Source of the DNA: Trichomonas vaginalis G3 | Taxonomy: Eukaryota > Parabasalia > Trichomonadida > Trichomonadidae | Direction: 5' to 3' | Length of the DNA: 64,000 bases | NCBI RefSeq assembly: GCF_026262505.1 | Contig: NC_067203.1 | Span: 20,131,411 to 20,195,410, forward strand | Shown here: one piece after another, positions 50,078 through 60,946 of the stretch | Numbering within the stretch: the first letter of the stretch is position 1 | Layout: the number at the start of each line of letters is the position of its first letter | The notes under the pieces: model-generated | The model's database searches: none | The model's input: only the letters and a program-made list of their open reading frames with translations | Told to the model about the DNA's origin: nothing | Position numbers and translations under genes: made by a program

Positions 50078-50127
50078 GAGCTCCAAAAGAGCAAACGGCA
50101 TAATTTAAATTTTTATTTTTATCATAA

Positions 50128-50292
50128 ATGAATACCCCACAAGCTCAAAATTTACCACGAATCATAACAAGGGAGGAAATGATAAAAATGATGCAAGAAC
50201 ATGTTAAAAATAACAAACCACTAAAATTGAGAAAATGTGGTTATGCAGTAATGATGGAAAGAGAGATGTTGTCGAAGAGGAATAAAAATTAA
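50128..50292 (+). CDS. Polinton small protein, 54 aa
   Basis: MNTPQAQNLPRIITREEMIK then MMQEHVKNNKPL and a basic end. Preceded by the second leader repeat (50078-50127). The IITREEMIKMM helix resembles the ends of the proteins at 49122 and 49316. Confidence 0.5.
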   Translation: MNTPQAQNLPRIITREEMIKMMQEHVKNNKPLKLRKCGYAVMMEREMLSKRNKN

Positions 50293-50561
50293 ATTTGGAT
50301 TGAGTTTAAAAATTCATCTTTATTAAATTCATCTCTTCCAATCAATTTATTTATTCTATTAAATTCTTTTATTTTTGCTTCACTCAGTTTAAGGATTGAA
50401 CGGTAAGTTTCTAATTTTTCGATTATTTCTTTCCTCTCTTTATCGTTTTCAACCCCACCACATTGCGACTTCTTTTTGTAATAGCATATTTTTGATTTAA
50501 TTCTGTTTAGTTTCTTTTTATATTCATTGTCTGGACTCTTGACTGCTTTGTTGTCACTCAT
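50289..50561 (-). CDS. Polinton small coiled-coil protein, 90 aa
   Basis: MSDNKAVKSPDNEYKKKLNR start, strongly charged helices with one CYYKKKSQC segment. It ends where the + strand block ends (tail overlap of 4 bases), marking the convergence of the two gene blocks. Function unknown. Confidence 0.55.
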   Translation of the reverse strand: MSDNKAVKSPDNEYKKKLNRIKSKICYYKKKSQCGGVENDKERKEIIEKLETYRSILKLSEAKIKEFNRINKLIGRDEFNKDEFLNSIQI

Positions 50562-50582
50562 TTTCTTACGAAATAAAAAAAA

Positions 50583-51989
50583 TTAAATATTATTTAAATA
50601 TAATGGAGTAATAAAATAAATCGGAATTTCTATTAATTTATTGTCAACTTCAACTAATGCATTGCCGTTAATATATCTAACAAATTCAGCTATTGTGTCA
50701 AATCTTCGTCTTCTTTTTGTCATTGATTTATCAGTTTTTCCATAATCGAGATGAATTAAAACTTTATTCCCTTGTTTAAAATTCATGAGCCCCGAATTAA
50801 TTTGTTCACGTTTAACATCATTTAACCTTTCCATTTGCTTTCTAATATATTCCCATTCTTTTGAAATATCATTTTTCATTTCCACTGGTTTCATGTTTAT
50901 AGTTCTATGCCATGTATTATTGTAATAATATACTAACTGCTGTATGATGGAGTCATGATTTCCATCCCAGTATATCTGACCGTTAACCCCTAACGCATCT
51001 CTAAGAGTTCTCATTACTGCATCAACTATTTTATTATGAAACGTATATGGAGAGGATGAAAAGTAAAAATTAATTTGTGGGAAATAATGAGCCATAGCTG
51101 CCTGAAATCCTTTATCACCATCACCCCTTATATTATCTACTCTTTCATGATCAAGTAAGTATTGAATAGCTCTTCTTGTTTCCTGTTCTGTTTTCCCTTT
51201 CACCGGAATGCAATATAAATATCTGGTGTTAATGTTAATGGCAAATAAATAAGTAACTTTTCCTTTTGAATATTCCAGATGATCGATTTCGTATGAATAT
51301 GGATATGGAGCAAATGAAGGGCGACTAAATTTTTCCTTTAATGGTTGAATTTTTGGGTCAATTGGTTTATTTAATATCTTGAAATCCTTTTTAAAATCTT
51401 TTTGCTTCTTAAATGTTTGAAATGGATATAATAAAGTGAATGATGAAGGATTAACTGAAGGAGGAGGTGGTTTTAGTGTTGCAAGTGGTTTAATTTTATC
51501 TGCTTTGATTTTGGATGATGAAGTTTTGGAATTCCTTCCTTCCTTCATTAATTCTGGATGTATTCTATTCATTTGTTTTAAATATGCTGTATATAAAGGT
51601 TTAATATACTTTCCCGCTTCGAGTTTATGTTGAAGGATGAATTCCAAAAGTTGATCTTCATTTAAAAGTCGGGCTGAATATGGTTTAACTAATGAATCAT
51701 AAATTAAAGCTTGTGCTTCATTTATGGTCTGAAGGACCTGGGTGTTTTGCACCTTTTGTTTTTGCTCCTTTTGCTTTGGTTTTTGCGGCTCAGGATTATA
51801 TAATTTATATAATTCATCAATATCTTCTTCTGTTAATACTTTATTTTTGAAATCTTTCAATTGTTTAAGCTGTGATTTAGTTTTTCCCTTTGTATATTCA
51901 TTATTTTTAATTTTGTCTTTAATTTTAGAAATTATTCTATCATGATATTTCAAAATTTCATTTTTATAATATGGAATAATAATATCCAT
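50583..51989 (-). CDS. Polinton integrase (retroviral type)
   Basis: 468 residues. The N-terminal part is coiled and proline-rich; residues about 230-390 are the RNase H-fold DDE core (YEIDHLEYSKGKVTYLFAIN with the first Asp; NIRGDGDKGFQAAMAHYFPQ with the second; NKIVDAVMRTLRDALG at the third site). The C-terminal small domain (KVLIHLDYGKTDKSMTKRRR) resembles a DNA-binding chromo/SH3-like module. It would insert the element and make the 6-bp target duplication seen here. Confidence 0.85.
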   Translation of the reverse strand: MDIIIPYYKNEILKYHDRIISKIKDKIKNNEYTKGKTKSQLKQLKDFKNKVLTEEDIDELYKLYNPEPQKPKQKEQKQKVQNTQVLQTINEAQALIYDSLVKPYSARLLNEDQLLEFILQHKLEAGKYIKPLYTAYLKQMNRIHPELMKEGRNSKTSSSKIKADKIKPLATLKPPPPSVNPSSFTLLYPFQTFKKQKDFKKDFKILNKPIDPKIQPLKEKFSRPSFAPYPYSYEIDHLEYSKGKVTYLFAININTRYLYCIPVKGKTEQETRRAIQYLLDHERVDNIRGDGDKGFQAAMAHYFPQINFYFSSSPYTFHNKIVDAVMRTLRDALGVNGQIYWDGNHDSIIQQLVYYYNNTWHRTINMKPVEMKNDISKEWEYIRKQMERLNDVKREQINSGLMNFKQGNKVLIHLDYGKTDKSMTKRRRRFDTIAEFVRYINGNALVEVDNKLIEIPIYFITPLYLNNI

Positions 51990-52000
51990 ATCATCACCCG

Positions 52001-52108
52001 TTATATTTTATTATATTTTTGGAGATATGCTTTTAAATCATAATAACTAAGAAATTTTTGATTAAGTACTAAATCATCAATTAAATTTTCTAAATCTGAG
52101 TTATCCAT
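52001..52108 (-). CDS. Possible 35-aa Polinton protein
   Basis: MDNSDLENLIDDLVLNQKFL then SYYDLKAYLQKYNKI, preceded by an element-type ATATAA leader and placed between integrase and polymerase. Very short, low confidence. Confidence 0.3.
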   Translation of the reverse strand: MDNSDLENLIDDLVLNQKFLSYYDLKAYLQKYNKI

Positions 52109-52210
52109 TTATATAAAAATAAAATAAATGTTTTAAGGGTGCCCACCTCTTTGAATCATAGTATCAAAAACATCATTAACGGTTCCTTTTGTCTCTTCTG
52201 TGGCATTTTA

Positions 52211-55200
52211 TTAAATAAATGGCATACAACATCCATTTTCACAACACACAGCCTTAGTGTGTGCTCCTGTTAATGCAGTCTTACCAATTGTTAAGCGAGT
52301 CATTGACCCATTTTTAAGTTGTAAATTAATATTCTGACCATCAAATATCACTTTATCATTTATTATATCCAAATAATTTTTAGGTGTTAATTGTTTATTT
52401 TGTCGTAAACTAACTCCTTTCATTTTTTGTGCAATCTTTTTAAAATCACTTCCATCAATTGAACCGTTGAATGATGTATAACACTTAGGGCATAAAGCAA
52501 CCATGTTATCACCTTGTTTCTCAATTGCTAAACCCAATAACTTCTTCTCATGTGCTTTTTCTTCAGCTTTATTCTTTAATTTAGGTTTAAATTTCTCATT
52601 AAAACAAAAGAAATCAAAAGGTGCGAATTTGTAAATGTTTTTATCATAAAATTGTTTATCAGTAACAATTGCTTGAAATGCTTGAGTGTTAGGAAGATTT
52701 GGGTCGCCAGCGATTGCCCAATAAGATGAATCAGTATCACCTTCAATGAAATGAAAACGATTAACATTCATGCATTTATACATAAAATCATAAATGAAAA
52801 CCAAATACCAGTATTTTGCGTTATCTAAAGTGAAGAATGCCTCTTGTAAACATGTATCACATCTATAAAATCTATCTTTAAGCATCACTTGATACGTATC
52901 TTCACCTATTTCTCTTATGTTTTTAAACTTATTTGACATACATGCAACGCGTGCCTTCTGTGCATTCATTATTTTAGTCTTTGCGTAATTTTGTGTATTC
53001 ATTGCATCGTAACCATATGATCCATTAAGTGAAATCTTGCAAAATAAACTTTTTCCTTTATTTCCTTCTAATTCAGCCTTTTGTCTTTCGTTCATAAATT
53101 CGTTCGCAAATTCATTAAAGCAAGTGTTTTTCGTAAATGTTAAAATTGATTGAATATCATCAATGATAAAATGAAATCTGTCTATTAGATACCAAAGATA
53201 ATAAGAAGAAAATGGTTGATATTGGTTGTGTGTTGATGCTAACTGAGTTAATTTTCTCTGTTTCTGGTCAACTGGTAGATTGTTTGATTTCATGTAATTA
53301 TACATAAAACTGCCAATTGTTTTTTCATCTGTGATAATATCTAAGTTTCTTATTATTGGTAAAAAGTTTATGTAATCATTAATGTATTTTTCATCAATGT
53401 GACCCTTTACTTCAGCCACGAATAAAGTATTTTTCTTTCTAATTATTCCCAGTGCTTTTGCTTTCTTTGTTGCTGTATCACAAATGATAACACCATTCAA
53501 TCTTCCCGGCATATACATTTTATGGTCAGTATATTGAATGAAATCATGAGGATTAGATGAAAATGATGAAGGATATAATGAATTAAAGTCAACTCCAACG
53601 AAATGAGTCATAATGTTGGTGGTGTCCTCATTTGATACAGTTTTAGTTTCTGGATTATATGAAAGTTTATTAATGTGCGTGATTCCTTTAAGATTAACAC
53701 GATGTTGAACATTTGATAGACCACCAGTAATTCCATTACGGAGAATGTGATAAGCTTCAACTGAATCTAAAGTCATTGGTAAATTATTTTTTAATGTATA
53801 ATTTCTTAAATTGATTCTTAAACGTTGAACATCTTCATCTTTATTTGATTTTACGACATTGCAATAACAACACATTAACTGACAATTTTCTTTGGTATGT
53901 GGTTTTTCATTATCGATTCTATCTAATGTTGGTTTATTAGCATATGTAAACGCTTTACCACACATTTTGCATTTAGATGAAAGGATTAAATCGTGATAGT
54001 ATTGAAGTCATCCATTGAAACATTGTTTTTAGTATCCCTTTCTGCTTTTTCATCTTGTTTCTTATATGATTCAATTTTATATTTCCAATACTTTTTCGTT
54101 AATTCAAAACTTGATTCCACATTTTCTTCTTCTGGATATGTTTCGTTAGGATTGAAGTTCTTATATGCTAACGCGTAACGAATCATTGATGCATTCGATG
54201 ATAAAGAAAGATTATGAAGCATGTCAATTTTATAAACAAATGTTTCTTCAATAATTTTATCAATTGGGTCAATCATAATTTCAACGTCTTTATTGCAATA
54301 ATGAATAAAATATTCTAATCTATTCTCAAAATTTTTAGCATCATTGAGATATATTTGATAATCTGAATCGGATATAGTTTCTTGAGTTAATGCTGAATAA
54401 AATGAATCTTTCGTGAATGGTTCCTTTTTATATAATTCATCTTCGTAATTTTCCCACGTGATGAATTGATAAGGGAAAAAGGATTTAACACGTGATTTAT
54501 TGTTTCCGAAATCTTGAGTGAATTGGTCTAATGTCCCACCCGCTATATAATTTCTGATGTCAATAAATCTTAATTCATATGGACAGTTTGTTTTCTTTAC
54601 TATGATTTGCTTAAATTGAGAAGATGAACCCAGCATTGATTTTATTTTCCATTTTGCAGTGTTTAAATCACGAAGAATTAAATTTAAATCAAACTTTCCC
54701 GAATTAAAACCTATGATATTCACTTTATTGAAATTCCTCATCTAGAAGTTCTTTAAATGCTTCCTTCTGTTTTTTATGTTAATGTTTGGCTTCATTAATT
54801 CTTCATATTGTTCAATATTTGATTTAGCAACTAATGAACAGGTTGAAAATAAAAACTCAATCCAATCAGAAATAAAAGAATCACTTGATGTTAAGCAAAA
54901 ATTCCTCGTAAATGTTTTATCACGGTCTACGACCTCGCCGCTTTGCGGCTTTATTTTGACAGTTGATGATACCATAAATGGTTTTAAGTAAGCGTTCAAA
55001 GTTGCACATTCAGAAAGTTGAAGTTCTTCTTTAGTCTCTAATGTTTCGAAGTCAAAAGTAATATAATATCTTGTTGGTTTATAATATTCCTGCAAATTAT
55101 GTGCTAATAGCCATTGATATATCTTCTGTTTCGTGATATGTGGTGCATATGGTTGTTGTGTGTTTTGCAATTGAACGTCTTGAATTAATCTTCCATTATT

Positions 55201-55419
55201 TTCTTTACATTTCTCACAATGTTTTAAAAATCTTCTTTGGTTTTTCCTTTCTGGATCATCACGGATAGAATATACTTCTTCTTTGCAAAAGGGGCAAACT
55301 TTATAGCCAGTGAGTGCTTCAACGTCTGTAATTCTGTCAGCGTGAAGTTTTCCACATGGACTCTGTGTTAATAAAATATTTACTGTTTCAAATTCTGGAT
55401 CTATCATTATTGATTCCAC
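52211..55419 (-). pseudogene. Polinton protein-primed family B DNA polymerase, broken
   Basis: From 5' to 3' on the reverse strand: zinc-knuckle-like CPFC and CEKC pairs, exonuclease motifs FDFETLE, NSGKFDLN and YCNKDVE, an HNH-like segment (LDRIDNEKPHTKENCQLMCC) between exonuclease and polymerase parts, then polymerase motif A (DFNSLYPS), motif B (KISLNGSYGY) and motif C (GDTDSSYW). This is the family B polymerase that copies such elements. The gene is broken, about two breaks, while the sequence is otherwise well preserved, so the damage is recent. Confidence 0.9.
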
Positions 55420-55685
55420 TAATGAAAGTCTACCTTGTTAATGTCTACGTCTTCTGGTTGAGGGTCACAATAATAAAAATCAATATTAACGTTTAACATT
55501 CTTGCTAACCTCTCACTTTCTGATGAAATGTCAAACCCTTCATATGCATCTATTGCTTCGTTTAAATAACTTCTACGAGTTTTAGGATTAACACCATCAG
55601 GAATGTTATAGAAGCGTTTAAATAACCTTCTACCTTCTGCTCTAATTTGATTATCATTCATTTTAGCTGTTCCGTTTTTGTTCAT
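55419..55685 (-). CDS. Small protein upstream of the polymerase, 88 aa
   Basis: Starts MNKNGTAKMNDNQIRAEGRR and ends in an acidic stretch (PQPEDVDINKVDFH). It has an element-type leader and lies directly upstream of the polymerase. It could be a separate protein or belong to the polymerase N-terminus. No motif recognised. Confidence 0.45.
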   Translation of the reverse strand: MNKNGTAKMNDNQIRAEGRRLFKRFYNIPDGVNPKTRRSYLNEAIDAYEGFDISSESERLARMLNVNIDFYYCDPQPEDVDINKVDFH

Positions 55686-55747
55686 TTATGTAAGAATAAA
55701 AATTAAAAAAATAAATAAAAATAAAGTTTATTTTTTAAAGTCCAGGG

Positions 55748-56860
55748 CTAAAGTCCATAAAATGAATTAAGAACACATAAATTTTTATCATCCGCGACGT
55801 GACGAATACATTTTAATTTACTCAAGAATGCGTACCCTGATACATTAAATCTAATTCCTGTCTTATTTAATTTCACAACTTTGAAAAGGAATGTATGAAT
55901 AGCTATAAAATGATGAGATGATGTTTTATGGGTTGCTTCCATTTTTTCTGAAATAAATGAATAAATATAATGTTTATAAGTTTTCATATCTTTTATGTTC
56001 TTAATAACGAATGGTATAGACCTTTCCACTTCGTCTTCCTTCGGTGCTGTTCTTTCATATGAAACATTATTGGTATCTTCAATAATGAAACCACAATCAC
56101 ACAAAATTTTATATGTACCAATGGTTTCTTTTGATATTTTATCTAATAAATCAAAAACTTTATCAACACCTGTGCATTTATTTAAATAATAATTTGTGTA
56201 AATATCATGGTCTTCTTTCTTAATCGTATTTGTTGCATATGTTACATTTTTCAGTGCTTTTTTGAATTTTTCAGAATCAAGAGGAGGTGAAAGTAATATA
56301 CATGGATAATCTCCATCGTCAATAAATTGTAACTTATGTTTATGAATAAATTTAGTACCTTCTTCTGAAAGTGTTTCGTCTATTTCACCATCTAATAAAT
56401 TTTGTGTTGATTCTGAGACATAATTTTTATATCTTTCTTCATGAGATTTTTGAACTGCTGATTCTGAAGCTGGGATATTCATTAAACCCTCTACTTCATT
56501 TTCATTATATTTTTCAACTTCTCTTAATTCCTTAATTTTTTCATCTATTTCATCTCTTATTTTTTCCAGTCTTTCAATTTCATCATATTCATCATCTTTA
56601 ATCCGTTCTTCATAATATTCAGGGAAAACATCAGGTTCTTTAGGTTTTTCTTCTTCAGATGTGGGATATAAGAAATTTATAACATCATCTTTATTCATTT
56701 TTCTATCATAATCAAACTCATTTAAAAACTCCGCGAATTTTTGACAATTTCTTAAATAATATTTACTAACCTCATAACCCGCTTCCTCTAATATATCCTT
56801 TATTTCCTCATTTGTGAATCCCAATTTTTTAACGTTGTTAGTTTTGACACTCATTTTCAT
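55748..56860 (-). CDS. Polinton right-terminal gene, unknown, 370 aa
   Basis: Starts MKMSVKTNNVKKLGFTNEEI inside the right TIR. Acidic coiled coil at residues about 90-130, an alpha/beta C-terminal half with several cysteines and histidines (ILCDCGFIIEDTNN; HKTSSHHFIAIHTF). No family recognised. Confidence 0.65.
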   Translation of the reverse strand: MKMSVKTNNVKKLGFTNEEIKDILEEAGYEVSKYYLRNCQKFAEFLNEFDYDRKMNKDDVINFLYPTSEEEKPKEPDVFPEYYEERIKDDEYDEIERLEKIRDEIDEKIKELREVEKYNENEVEGLMNIPASESAVQKSHEERYKNYVSESTQNLLDGEIDETLSEEGTKFIHKHKLQFIDDGDYPCILLSPPLDSEKFKKALKNVTYATNTIKKEDHDIYTNYYLNKCTGVDKVFDLLDKISKETIGTYKILCDCGFIIEDTNNVSYERTAPKEDEVERSIPFVIKNIKDMKTYKHYIYSFISEKMEATHKTSSHHFIAIHTFLFKVVKLNKTGIRFNVSGYAFLSKLKCIRHVADDKNLCVLNSFYGL

Positions 56861-57145
56861 ACAAATTAAAAAATAAATTATTCAAAAATGTAAGACATGA
56901 ATTTTTAAAGTTTATTTTTTTATTTTTTTTATTTTTTTTATTTCATTATGTATGGGTTTAGTGTAAATGTCTTACAATTTTGAAAATTTTTTAAATCTTG
57001 ATTTATTCAAAAACGTAAGAATAAAAACCGTAAGAATCATACATTTTTTACTTCATATGTTAAAAAAAATGATACAAAATCGAGCGATATTGTATGAATT
57101 CTTACGTTTACAAAAAAAGTCACAAAACCCGCAATATATACTACT
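56848..57145. repeat. Right terminal inverted repeat of the Polinton
   Basis: Mirror of the left repeat, 298 bp, ending CCCGCAATATATACTACT. It reaches into the first codons of the rightmost gene. Near-identity of both ends indicates a young insertion. Confidence 0.95.
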
Positions 57146-57151
57146 AAGATC

Positions 57152-57558
57152 ATCAACCGAGTAACAACCATCTTAATGATATTACTAGCTGAAATCAGAT
57201 TCCACAAATAATTTGATTATTTATAAAGAACTTTATTTCAGAGAGTTGCAAATTTCGCTCTTAAAATTAAATATTGACTGTTGAGCTTTTTATGAAAATA
57301 AATTGTGATATGGAAACTGGAATGGATGTATATTTGTGAAAATAATGACATGATATATGATATTTTGGTATTATCGTATTGAACGCTACGTAAGTTATGC
57401 ATCGAACTGATTTTAAACAAGCAGACATTAACCCGTTCAGGATGGATTAAGTGATTTGAAGTATTATATTGAACAGAATCACTACTGTCTGAAATTAGAA
57501 AATAGAATTTTAGGAATATAAGAGATATCGCAAATGTTTTCGGCGTATATATCATATA
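57152..57558. other. Spacer between Polinton and mariner-like element
   Basis: AT-rich, no gene. The two elements are independent insertions about 410 bp apart. Confidence 0.4.
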
Positions 57559-58827
57559 TACCCAGATTTTCCTTACTTTTACCACCTCTCTAAAGCTGGG
57601 GACACCGCCTATCGTTGGGAGTAGCTATTAAATAGAACCACCAAGGGTATTTTTCGAACTGCCGGTGTAGTGGAAACATCCGACATAATGATTCATTATG
57701 CCAAGGTTTGATTCCCATTTAGCCAATTTTTTTCTTTTTTGGATCATGAATTTTTTTTTGGGTCACTATAAGATTTGTTTCATGTTCTAAATCTGCTGCA
57801 TATGTAATCTATTTTTATTTACCTATTTTTTAAAAATCTATTGGATTGCCAAATTTGAATATATTTAAAATCATAAAAATCCAAAAACTATAAATATATG
57901 TTTTATGCATAGTGCCGATACTCAAATATCAGATTACTTAGATCCATGAATAATATCCGAATTTTTTTTCTTAAAATTAAACTTCAAAACTTCTTGCAAT
58001 CTTATTCTTAATCAATTCTAAATTTTTAAAACCATTTTTTAAAATAATTTTGCGTAAATTTTATTCTCATGTTGTTTTAATCGAAAATTGATACATTTTC
58101 AAAAAAATAATATTGACTTATGAAATTCATTTTTAAGGTGAAATAGTATTGTTTTTATTAAAGTATATGAATAATATATAAAAAATTAATGAATAATATA
58201 AGCAGATTTTTAGTTTACAAAACAAATATGAGCAATGCAATTTCAAACTTTTGCTGGCAATTTCGATATTGCTCAGGTTTGTAGTATTTGTGATACCTAT
58301 AACATCGGCTTAATCAAAATTCGATTTTTCTTATGAGTTATTGAGAAAATTTGATTGCAATGAGAAGGATTTCGACGTTTTTGATAAACTAAGAGCTGAG
58401 CTTTAGGGGTTCAGTTCATTTATGGCTGTAGTTTGATGCGTAGATCTCTTTTTTATTGTAAATTCTTTCAGCATGGAGATCGAGAATGAATCTTTTGAGA
58501 ACTTTATGAGTTTTTACACCCGTAAAGAGGTCCTTCGAGGAAAGATAGTCCAGACTACATGAAGATGTGGGTTAACCAAAAAAATCCGATGGTTTCCCCA
58601 TATTCATGTAGATCTTCGAAAAAATGAGCACCAAAAAAGCCAAAAAAATAGGCTTTTTATTGGATTTGTACACTAGATCAATAATCTATTTAGGATCTGA
58701 CACTCTTTTTAGCCAGAGATATGAGGTCCTTTCTAGGAAAACGATCTATTCATCCATAAAAAAAAATGAATTATCGTTTTCCCCAGAAATTACATGGGGA
58801 GTGGTAAAAGTAAGGAAAATCTGGGTA
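57559..58827. mobile_element. TA-flanked non-autonomous DNA transposon, 1269 bp
   Basis: Perfect 27-bp terminal inverted repeats: TACCCAGATTTTCCTTACTT continuing TTACCAC at 57559-57585, and the complement at 58801-58827, each flanked by TA. TIR length and TA duplication suggest the Tc1/mariner group. No transposase inside; small frames at the ends are translations of the TIR. Inside, a weak repeat around GAGGTCCTT (58528, 58719). Confidence 0.75.
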
Positions 58828-58900
58828 TAATAAGTTATTATGATATACTAGATAATTCCAATAAAAACGAAGGAAATAACTTTCGACAAAGCTAAGTGAG

Positions 58901-59075
58901 AGGAAGATCTAAGTTTGTAGTGAGAGGAAGATCTAAGTCTTCAGATTGGAAGATCTAAGTTTGTAGTGAGAGGAAGATCTAAGTCTTCAGATTGGAAGAT
59001 CTAAGTCTTCAGATTGGAAGATCTAAGTTTGTAGTGAGAGGAAGATCTAAGTTTGTAGTGAGAGGAAGATCTAAG
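58901..59075. repeat. Minisatellite of AAGATCTAAG-based units
   Basis: Seven to eight units built from GTGAGAGGAAGATCTAAGTT and CTTCAGATTGGAAGATCTAA in irregular order, each 23-25 bp, all sharing GGAAGATCTAAG. Non-coding or fortuitously open. Confidence 0.8.
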
Positions 59076-60673
59076 GATTGCATTAATGCGACTCATATCT
59101 CTTGTTTCATTTTTATACTCTTAAATTTTCAATCACTTAATATTGCTTTTGAACTTTATCATCATTCTTCGTTCTCTTTAAAACCGACAATTACCTCAAC
59201 AAAACATAATTTTTGCGCCAAAATCTGAAAATAATTTTTTTATTGAGATACCCTCAATTTTTAACTTTTGCAACTCCAAAAACCAGGTGTTTTTCCAGAA
59301 CTACCATCTAGGATGAGTCCTAGGAGCTATAATTCTAGGGTTAGATGATACCCACTTAGTACTTTTATTTGTATATGTTTTAGTGGAATTTGGTGAGGGG
59401 TCATGAAATTCGTATCTAATTTGCTATCATCTAAGCTGGTAAAAGTTAGAGAAAGTTATTTACTGGTTGTATATTACAAATATACCTTGTAATAGAAAAT
59501 ATAAGTGTTTGTGATTTAAATTCGCTCAATTAGCTCGAAAATTTGTTTTATATCCATAACAAACTAAAACAATCCTATTTATGTGATTGCCAATCTGTTC
59601 CCAAAATATATCAGCATGAATATATATATATTGATATTATTTGCAATTTCATCATTAAATAGTACTTTTTTTTCTATTTTTAATTTAGAAATAGTATATT
59701 TATATGATAGCGACACAAGATTTTAATTAAAAAATATAGGTTATCGATCATCACACTCAAATTGAATTTCAAAAATTTTAGAATTTTTCAATTTCAATAT
59801 TGAAAATATATTTCTTATATCATAGCGATTCATGTTATAATAATATGGAGAAAAATATTGTTTTAAATCTAAAATTTAAAATGAATGATTGGGCATTACA
59901 TTAATCCAATTTATTGTTTATTTGTTAATCTAGTGGAAACAATTAATATTTTGGAGAAACAAAAATTTGAAATTTGAAATTTTGAAAAAAATGCATGAAT
60001 CGGTAATTAAACATTGATTTATTAATTTATTATCCATGCTTTTGATGTTGGTCTTATTCTTAAGCCGATTTAAAGAATTAATTTTTCCAAATCGTGTTTG
60101 ACATTAACACATATAGATATATCAGGAAAAAAGGTATCACTTATCAAGTTATTGGTTTTTATGTATCTCCTAACTTTGCCTCGTTCTGAATACAATTCTA
60201 GTTAACGAATTTTAAATAACTATATGAAGAATACATCATTTTGGTTTTATTATTATTAAAATGATATATATTAGCTATGTATATGCTTGTAAGAATATTA
60301 TTCCGTGAATTGGAAACAGAAAAAATAAATTTAGACAGAAAATGCATATCTTTAAAAAATAATATGAAATTTAGCTTTGATATTATTATCCGATAAAATA
60401 TGCATGATAATTACTCCGCAAATAAAATTTAGGAAGCAAGTTGTGACGGTTTGGGCGGTTTTCAATGGCCCACAAGGAAGGAAGTATCGTTTTATCAGGC
60501 AACAAGAGGTCTTGAAATGAGTAAAGGACTGATCACCCTTGAAAGGTTCAAACTTGCTTGCGCGCCGCAGTCTTAAAAATGATATGTTTCACTTCTGGTC
60601 GAAAATTTCAACCTCTATGACAGTTGTTGGATGAACAATTGTGTAGCGGGATGAAATCTGAGTGCGGCCTGGG
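59076..60673. other. 1.6-kb AT-rich region, nothing seen
   Basis: No supported gene or RNA. Base composition rises in GC from about 60430, where the tandem arrays follow. Confidence 0.4.
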
Positions 60674-60920
60674 GCTGCAGCATCAATCTTCCCGGCATCT
60701 TTACCGCAATCATCTCTTAGATTGCACACAAAGTTGCGAACGAGCAGCTTTCTATGCGGTAAAGATGCCGGTAAAAGAGAGCCGTAGTGATTCTCTGCTG
60801 CAGCGTCAATCTTCCCGGCATCTTTACCGCAATCATCTCTTAGATTGCACACAAAGTTGCGAACGAGCAGTTTTCTATGCGGTAAAGATGCCGGAAAGAG
60901 AGAGTCGATGTGAGGTTCTT
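60674..60920. repeat. Two-unit tandem repeat, 123 bp per unit, with internal hairpins
   Basis: Units start at 60674 and 60797 (GCTGCAGCATCAATCTTCCC / GCTGCAGCGTCAATCTTCCC). Each contains CCGGCATCTTTACCGCA and its complement TGCGGTAAAGATGCCGG, and an inner GCAATC/GATTGC stem, so every unit folds into nested hairpins. Confidence 0.85.
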
Positions 60921-60946
60921 TTCGAGGGCTCCTCGAATGAGACACT

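Larger units (their letters stand above)
42651..57145. mobile_element. Polinton/Maverick element, 14.5 kb, recent fossil
   Basis: Virus-like DNA element bounded by ~297-bp terminal inverted repeats and a perfect 6-bp target duplication AAGATC (42645-42650 and 57146-57151). Parts: capsid-candidate and packaging ATPase genes on + in the left half; retroviral-type integrase and protein-primed family B DNA polymerase on - in the right half; many small proteins. The two blocks converge near 50.3 kb. I do not recognise the cysteine protease usual in this family. The TIRs are nearly identical, so insertion is recent. The copy is broken: about three or four breaks in all, mostly in the polymerase. 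Confidence 0.95.

Noticed and set aside
57655-57725. tRNA-like sequence (GTGTAGTGGAAAC, GGTTTGATTCCC)
   Set aside because: Acceptor arms do not pair and the central arm is a simple palindrome; at best a decayed tRNA-derived segment.
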